Source: DATKKK01 sp964354625 (GTDB taxonomy: Archaea > Thermoproteota > Bathyarchaeia > Bathyarchaeales > Bathycorpusculaceae). Taken from it: a DNA stretch of 8,046 bases. The notes under the pieces were generated by a model, which saw only the letters and a list, made by a program, of their open reading frames with translations, was not told the DNA's origin and searched no databases. Where the stretch lies: NCBI GenBank assembly GCA_964354625.1, contig CAYHAK010000061.1, forward strand, positions 1-8,046, in the 5' to 3' direction. The position numbers and the translations under genes were made by a program. This document shows positions 5,728-8,046 of this stretch, in pieces; the stretch's first letter is position 1; each line of letters begins with the position of its first letter.

Positions 5728-6024
5728 AAACTGAAGAATCCGAGACTGCTGAAGATAACATTCCATACACTCAGACACTTCAAAGGAACAATGGAATACC
5801 ACAAAACCAAAGGCATCCTGCACGTAATGCAAGTCCTAGGCCACAAAAGCATCAAGAACACACTGATGTACGTGCAACTTGCCGACGCGCTGTTTAGAGA
5901 TCAGCAGGAATACGTGTCAAAAGTAGCCAAAACAGAAAAGGACACTTGCGTGCTTATCAAAGCAGGATTCGAGTACGTCTGCGATTTCGAAGAATCCAAA
6001 CTGTTCAGGAAAAGAAAATGCTAG
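5728..6024 (+). pseudogene. Second tyrosine recombinase, C-terminal fragment
   Basis: A 98-residue catalytic C-terminus begins directly at the GC tract: KLKNPRLLKITFHTLRHFKG. It carries the box II HTLRH (catalytic His and Arg), then HVMQVLGHKSIKNTLMYVQL with the conserved His and the nucleophilic Tyr at normal spacing, and the archaeal-type tail EYVSKVAKT...LIKAGFEYVCDFEESKLFRKRKC. This subfamily differs from the remnant at 539-1102, which has a longer tail and a different His-to-Tyr region. The N-terminal domain and first catalytic Arg are missing, so the product should be inactive. The first in-frame ATG is internal (5791). Its stop lies 42 bp from the 3' end of the tRNA-Leu gene, the usual place for an integrase of a tRNA-integrated element. 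Confidence 0.82.
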
Positions 6025-6066
6025 CCGATCTCACCCAGGACAAACCCTAGGGCATTTTTCCCATGC

Positions 6067-6189
6067 TGGTGCGAGGGGTGGGATTCGAACCCACGTAGGC
6101 CTTCGCCAGAGGATCTTAAGTCCTCCCCCTTGTCTTAGGCTGCATGTCTGGCCCGCTTGCCTATTTAGACCTGGCTCGGGTACCCTCGC
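6067..6189 (-). tRNA. trnL: tRNA-Leu (UAA) with a D-arm insertion, probably an intron
   Basis: Reading the minus strand from 6189, the acceptor GCGAGGG pairs with CCCTCGC, followed by discriminator A and an encoded CCA (6069-6067). The anticodon arm is GAGGA-CTTAAGA-TCCTC, giving UAA. The T-arm is GTGGG-TTCGAAT-CCCAC, and a 14-base variable region makes this a class II tRNA. The gene is 123 bases long against about 87 for a mature tRNA-Leu. The extra 36 bases fall in the D-loop between CCCGAGCCAGGTC and AAGGGG; removing about 6167-6132 gives a normal D-arm (CCC...GGG). The insertion folds on itself: GTCT and AGAC pair, a 3-base AAA bulge follows, then TAGGC pairs with GCCTA. The exact splice sites are uncertain. 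Confidence 0.9.
6132..6167 (-). other. Putative non-canonical tRNA intron in the D-loop
   Basis: The extent is inferred from what must be removed to leave a normal tRNA-Leu. A bulge-helix-bulge-like fold can be drawn: outer GTCT/AGAC, AAA bulge, central TAGG/CCTA, CAG bulge, and a weak two-pair inner helix CA/TG. Cutting in those bulges would remove only about 24 bases, so the fold and the expected mature form do not fully agree. Confidence 0.6.
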
Positions 6190-6219
6190 CGCTGAAACAT
6201 ACAGAGGAAGGGGTTCAGA

Positions 6220-6230
6220 CTTAAAAGTTG
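6220..6230 (-). promoter_or_regulatory. Promoter of the tRNA-Leu gene
   Basis: On the minus strand CAACTTTTAAG is a good purine-rich BRE plus TATA box. Its centre is about 35 bases before the tRNA 5' end, predicting transcription from about 6197 with a leader of roughly 8 bases that RNase P would remove. Confidence 0.65.
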
Positions 6231-6239
6231 CCTTCACGC

Positions 6240-6510
6240 GCTTGCCTAGGCACGAACCTGTTCACCGACGTACAAGACAAGAGTACTTTCGGTGTTATCA
6301 TCTGTGCTTGAGTTCTGGCTGAAAGAAGCATTTCGGGACTACCATTAAACCTCGTTCATGACTTGCGTGCGCTACTGCGGGTTAGCGCAAGAAAACAGGA
6401 AATGGCCTTCGCATATGCACTGGCACGACGCTATGCTCCAACAATGACAGATGCTCTTCTCCAACGCGGAAAATGCCACAAGGCATAAGAAGTGAAACGA
6501 AAGGAAATCA
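6240..6510. other. Intergenic stretch between tRNA-Leu and the acetyltransferase
   Basis: No convincing gene is seen. A 28-codon plus-strand frame from ATG 6402 to TAA 6488 (MAFAYALARRYAPTMTDALL, then QRGKCHKA) has protein-like composition but no clear ribosome-binding site. It may be a remnant of a gene end or chance. Confidence 0.4.
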
Positions 6511-6513
6511 AAA

Positions 6514-6520
6514 GAGGTGA
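6514..6520 (+). promoter_or_regulatory. Strong Shine-Dalgarno site selecting a TTG start
   Basis: GAGGTGA is a full-length Shine-Dalgarno site 6 bases before TTG 6527. It supports the unusual TTG start of the acetyltransferase; the second TTG at 6530 is less well spaced. Confidence 0.75.
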
Positions 6521-6526
6521 CAGGAA

Positions 6527-7066
6527 TTGTTGGAAGGCAGAAATGTCCGCTTGAAGATCATGGAAAAAGAGGACATACCACTGTACGCAGAATGGATCAA
6601 CAATCCCGATTTTTATGGAGAATACAATCCTCTTGAGCAAGAATCCAAAGCAGAGATTGAGAAGAGCTACGAGAATGCTCCTCCCGAGAAGAGAAAATTT
6701 TTCATAGAAAAGAAGGATGGCGCGAAGATCGGTGTTGTGAACACTTTTCCAGCGGCCGGAGGGCTCTTGGAGATAGGCTTCACCATGATTCCAAGCGAAA
6801 GAGGAAAAGGCTACGGCACTGAAGCTGTTCAGATCCTGGTTGACTACCTGTTTCTATCAAGAGACCTAGTTCGCATCCAAGCCTTCACTGAACTGGGAAA
6901 CATGGCCTCTCAGAGACTACTCGACAAAGTCGGCTTCAAAAGAGAAGGAACCATCCGCAAGTCCATGTTCATTCGAGGAAAATGGAAAGACCTGCTGCTT
7001 TACAGCATTCTCAGAGAGGAATGGAGAGAACCAAGCATTCTGACAAGTGGTCCCTCGAAGAAGTAG
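6527..7066 (+). CDS. GNAT N-acetyltransferase, RimJ/RimL type
   Basis: This 179-residue acetyl-CoA-dependent N-acetyltransferase is of the RimJ/RimL-like subgroup, whose members acetylate protein N-termini, amines or small molecules; the substrate cannot be read from the sequence. The N-terminus is typical: MLEGRNVRLKIMEKEDIPLY, then AEWINNPDFYGEYNPL. The strand GGLLEIGFTMIPS leads into the acetyl-CoA pyrophosphate loop ERGKGYGTEAVQ (R92 to G97). VRIQAFTELGNMASQRLLDKVGFKREGTIRKS (about 115-147) is the conserved second half with the helix after the splayed strands. The end, WKDLLLYSILREEWRE, is also typical. The domain is complete. The TTG start is fixed by the GAGGTGA upstream. The gene converges on the methyltransferase, with 40 bp between the stops. 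Confidence 0.94.
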   Translation: MLEGRNVRLKIMEKEDIPLYAEWINNPDFYGEYNPLEQESKAEIEKSYENAPPEKRKFFIEKKDGAKIGVVNTFPAAGGLLEIGFTMIPSERGKGYGTEAVQILVDYLFLSRDLVRIQAFTELGNMASQRLLDKVGFKREGTIRKSMFIRGKWKDLLLYSILREEWREPSILTSGPSKK

Positions 7067-7106
7067 TGCAGCACCATCTCAAGATCGAAGAAGTGCCGAA
7101 AAGAAT

Positions 7107-7886
7107 CTATTTTCTTCTAAGGAGAACCATGTTGATGTTGCTTGGAGGCTTGGCTTTCTCAAGAGGCTTATCCATGAACCAAGTGCTTTCATTTCCCTCC
7201 CACCATCCCAAGAACTCAAACTTACCATTGAGCTCTATCAGAGCCTTGAACTCCTGCGGAAAAACAAACTTGAAATCCTCCTTACTCTCGAGGCTCACCT
7301 TCTTTCCGTGATCGTCAACTCCAAGTGATAGCTCTTCGGTGGATATTTGGCTGAGTATGTCTTTCCAGTGGGTGTTGTAGCTGGTCTTCACTCTGATTCC
7401 ATCCCTTTCGGCCTCCCAGCTTTGCTCTCCAGCTGCTGTCCAATCAACGGCTTTGTTCTGAATGAAGTAGAGGCCTCCTCTATTCAGAGAGCAGGCCACA
7501 GAATCCAGATGGCTTAGGAGTTTCTCGTTTGACTCTACAACCAGAGAACCCATCATTATGAACGCAAAGTCCGCCTTCTTTCCAAGTCTGAAGCTGCACA
7601 TGTCAGCCCGTACAGTCTCGATTCTGCGGCCCTCTTCCTTGACCCTCTCAGAAAGGAAATTCAGCATTTCAAGCGTCGAGTCCAATCCTACACCCTCACA
7701 GCCTCTCTTGGCAATCTCTCGCAGCTGCAGGCTTGGACCGCAGGCTACATCAAGAAAACGTCTTACCTTTATTTTGCTATACTCTTTGATGACGAGCTCA
7801 AAGGCATCGACTTGCCTCTTCACATCGAAGAAGCTGAAGGCAATCTCGTAATAGAGGGGATGCTTGTAGATTCCCACAACTATCAC
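7107..7886 (-). CDS. Class I SAM-dependent methyltransferase
   Basis: This 259-residue Rossmann-fold methyltransferase has the N-terminal helix segment YKHPLYYEIAFSFFDVKRQVDAFE, typical of an archaeal and bacterial small-molecule or unspecified subgroup. Motif I is FLDVACGPSLQL (about 44-55), the acidic residue after strand 2 is Asp69 (GVGLDS), and motif II/III is ETVRADMCSF (Asp95) followed by ADFAFIMMGSL. The C-terminal half holds an inserted beta region (WEAERDGIRVKTSYNTHWKD, then DDHGKKVSLES) and the ending FEFLGWWEGN...LEKAKPP, usual for this group. The substrate is unknown. The start is GTG 7886, preceded by GGGGAGG 4 bases upstream; an upstream in-frame ATG at 7937 would overlap the preceding gene and lacks a ribosome-binding site. 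The GTG overlaps the TGA of that gene as GTGA, so the two are probably translationally coupled. Confidence 0.92.
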   Translation of the reverse strand: MIVVGIYKHPLYYEIAFSFFDVKRQVDAFELVIKEYSKIKVRRFLDVACGPSLQLREIAKRGCEGVGLDSTLEMLNFLSERVKEEGRRIETVRADMCSFRLGKKADFAFIMMGSLVVESNEKLLSHLDSVACSLNRGGLYFIQNKAVDWTAAGEQSWEAERDGIRVKTSYNTHWKDILSQISTEELSLGVDDHGKKVSLESKEDFKFVFPQEFKALIELNGKFEFLGWWEGNESTWFMDKPLEKAKPPSNINMVLLRRK

Positions 7887-8046
7887 TTTGCCTCCCCTGA
7901 TAGATAAGTCTGGAGCTTGCTCGGATTGTCCGAACACTTTGCAAGCACTCTATAGAAAGAAGACCGTCCATACGATTGGATCGAATCTGCTGACCAAAGA
8001 TTAACAGTTCTGGCCAGTGCGGTCAGTCCTTTCTTGCGCGCGCGCT
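7883..8046 (-). CDS. C-terminal end of an unknown gene, coupled to the methyltransferase
   Basis: From the right edge the minus strand is open for 53 codons and ends in a TGA that overlaps the GTG of the methyltransferase by 4 bases (GTGA). The first three codons are the GC tract (Arg-Ala-Arg). The rest reads KKGLTALARTVNLWSADSIQ, then SYGRSSFYRVLAKCSDNPSK and LQTYLSGEAK, with normal codon use and mixed composition. I do not recognise the family. The exact stop-start overlap and the strong ribosome-binding site embedded in its last codons support a real upstream operon partner. Whether the gene continues beyond the tract or is cut there cannot be seen, because the window ends at the tract. 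Confidence 0.6.
   Translation of the reverse strand, partial: RARKKGLTALARTVNLWSADSIQSYGRSSFYRVLAKCSDNPSKLQTYLSGEAK
8035..8046. repeat. GC tract 6, at the right edge
   Basis: TGCGCGCGCGCT ends the window. Its (GC)5 core and final CT match tracts 1 and 3. A contig breaking at such a repeat would be unsurprising. Confidence 0.85.

Noticed and set aside
3937..6060. 13-base repeat TAGGGCATTTTTC at about 3937 and 6049
   Set aside because: One copy lies in the coding part of the four-Cys protein, and a single 13-base match in 8 kb is within chance expectation; I saw no extension of the match.
6031..6237. Minus-strand 68-codon frame over the tRNA
   Set aside because: It is a translation through the tRNA-Leu gene and its flanks, a familiar false gene call.
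1..8046. CRISPR array, insertion sequence or rRNA
   Set aside because: No regularly spaced repeats, no transposase motifs and no conserved rRNA segments were found on either strand.

Overview
The window looks archaeal, most likely from the TACK side (a Bathyarchaeia-like lineage is my best guess from protein style; this is inference). The evidence is an RNase P Rpp21-type subunit overlapping a YhbY/CRM RNA-binding gene, a Dpo4-type Y-family polymerase with a C-terminal PCNA-binding motif, TATA/BRE-like promoters alongside Shine-Dalgarno sites, two archaeal-type tyrosine recombinase remnants, and a CCA-encoding tRNA-Leu(UAA) interrupted in its D-arm. Layout, left to right. Positions 1-528 hold an edge-truncated reading frame of unknown function on the minus strand. 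Positions 539-1102 hold the C-terminal part of a tyrosine recombinase. Positions 1142-3615 are a core chromosomal block: yhbY and rnp4 on the minus strand, then dpo4 and a sulfite-oxidase-fold molybdoenzyme on the plus strand. Positions 3616-3963 hold two decayed gene ends. A CBS-pair protein (3977-4423) follows. About 1.1 kb with no confident gene runs from 4430 to 5580. A second, different recombinase remnant (5728-6024) sits directly beside the 3' end of the interrupted tRNA-Leu (6067-6189). The right end carries a RimJ/RimL-type acetyltransferase facing a SAM-dependent methyltransferase, whose GTG start overlaps the stop of another gene that runs off the window. The strongest unexplained signal is a short alternating GC tract, (GC)5-6 and usually about 10 bp, present six times (near 56, 529, 3966, 5437, 5718 and 8036). 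By a rough base-composition estimate about 0.01 such 10-mers would be expected in 8 kb. None lies inside an intact gene. Five gene remnants (edge ORF, both recombinases, a small Cys-rich protein, the right-edge gene) begin exactly where a tract ends, each having lost its N-terminal part, and at 528-538 two such headless genes diverge from one tract. A sixth gene, the CBS protein, has its stop codon touching a tract. The tracts therefore look like seams between DNA blocks. Functionally, the core block covers tRNA 5' maturation (rnp4), RNA or ribosome binding (yhbY) and lesion bypass (dpo4). The tract-bounded remainder looks like a rearranged zone with recombinase debris at a tRNA gene.
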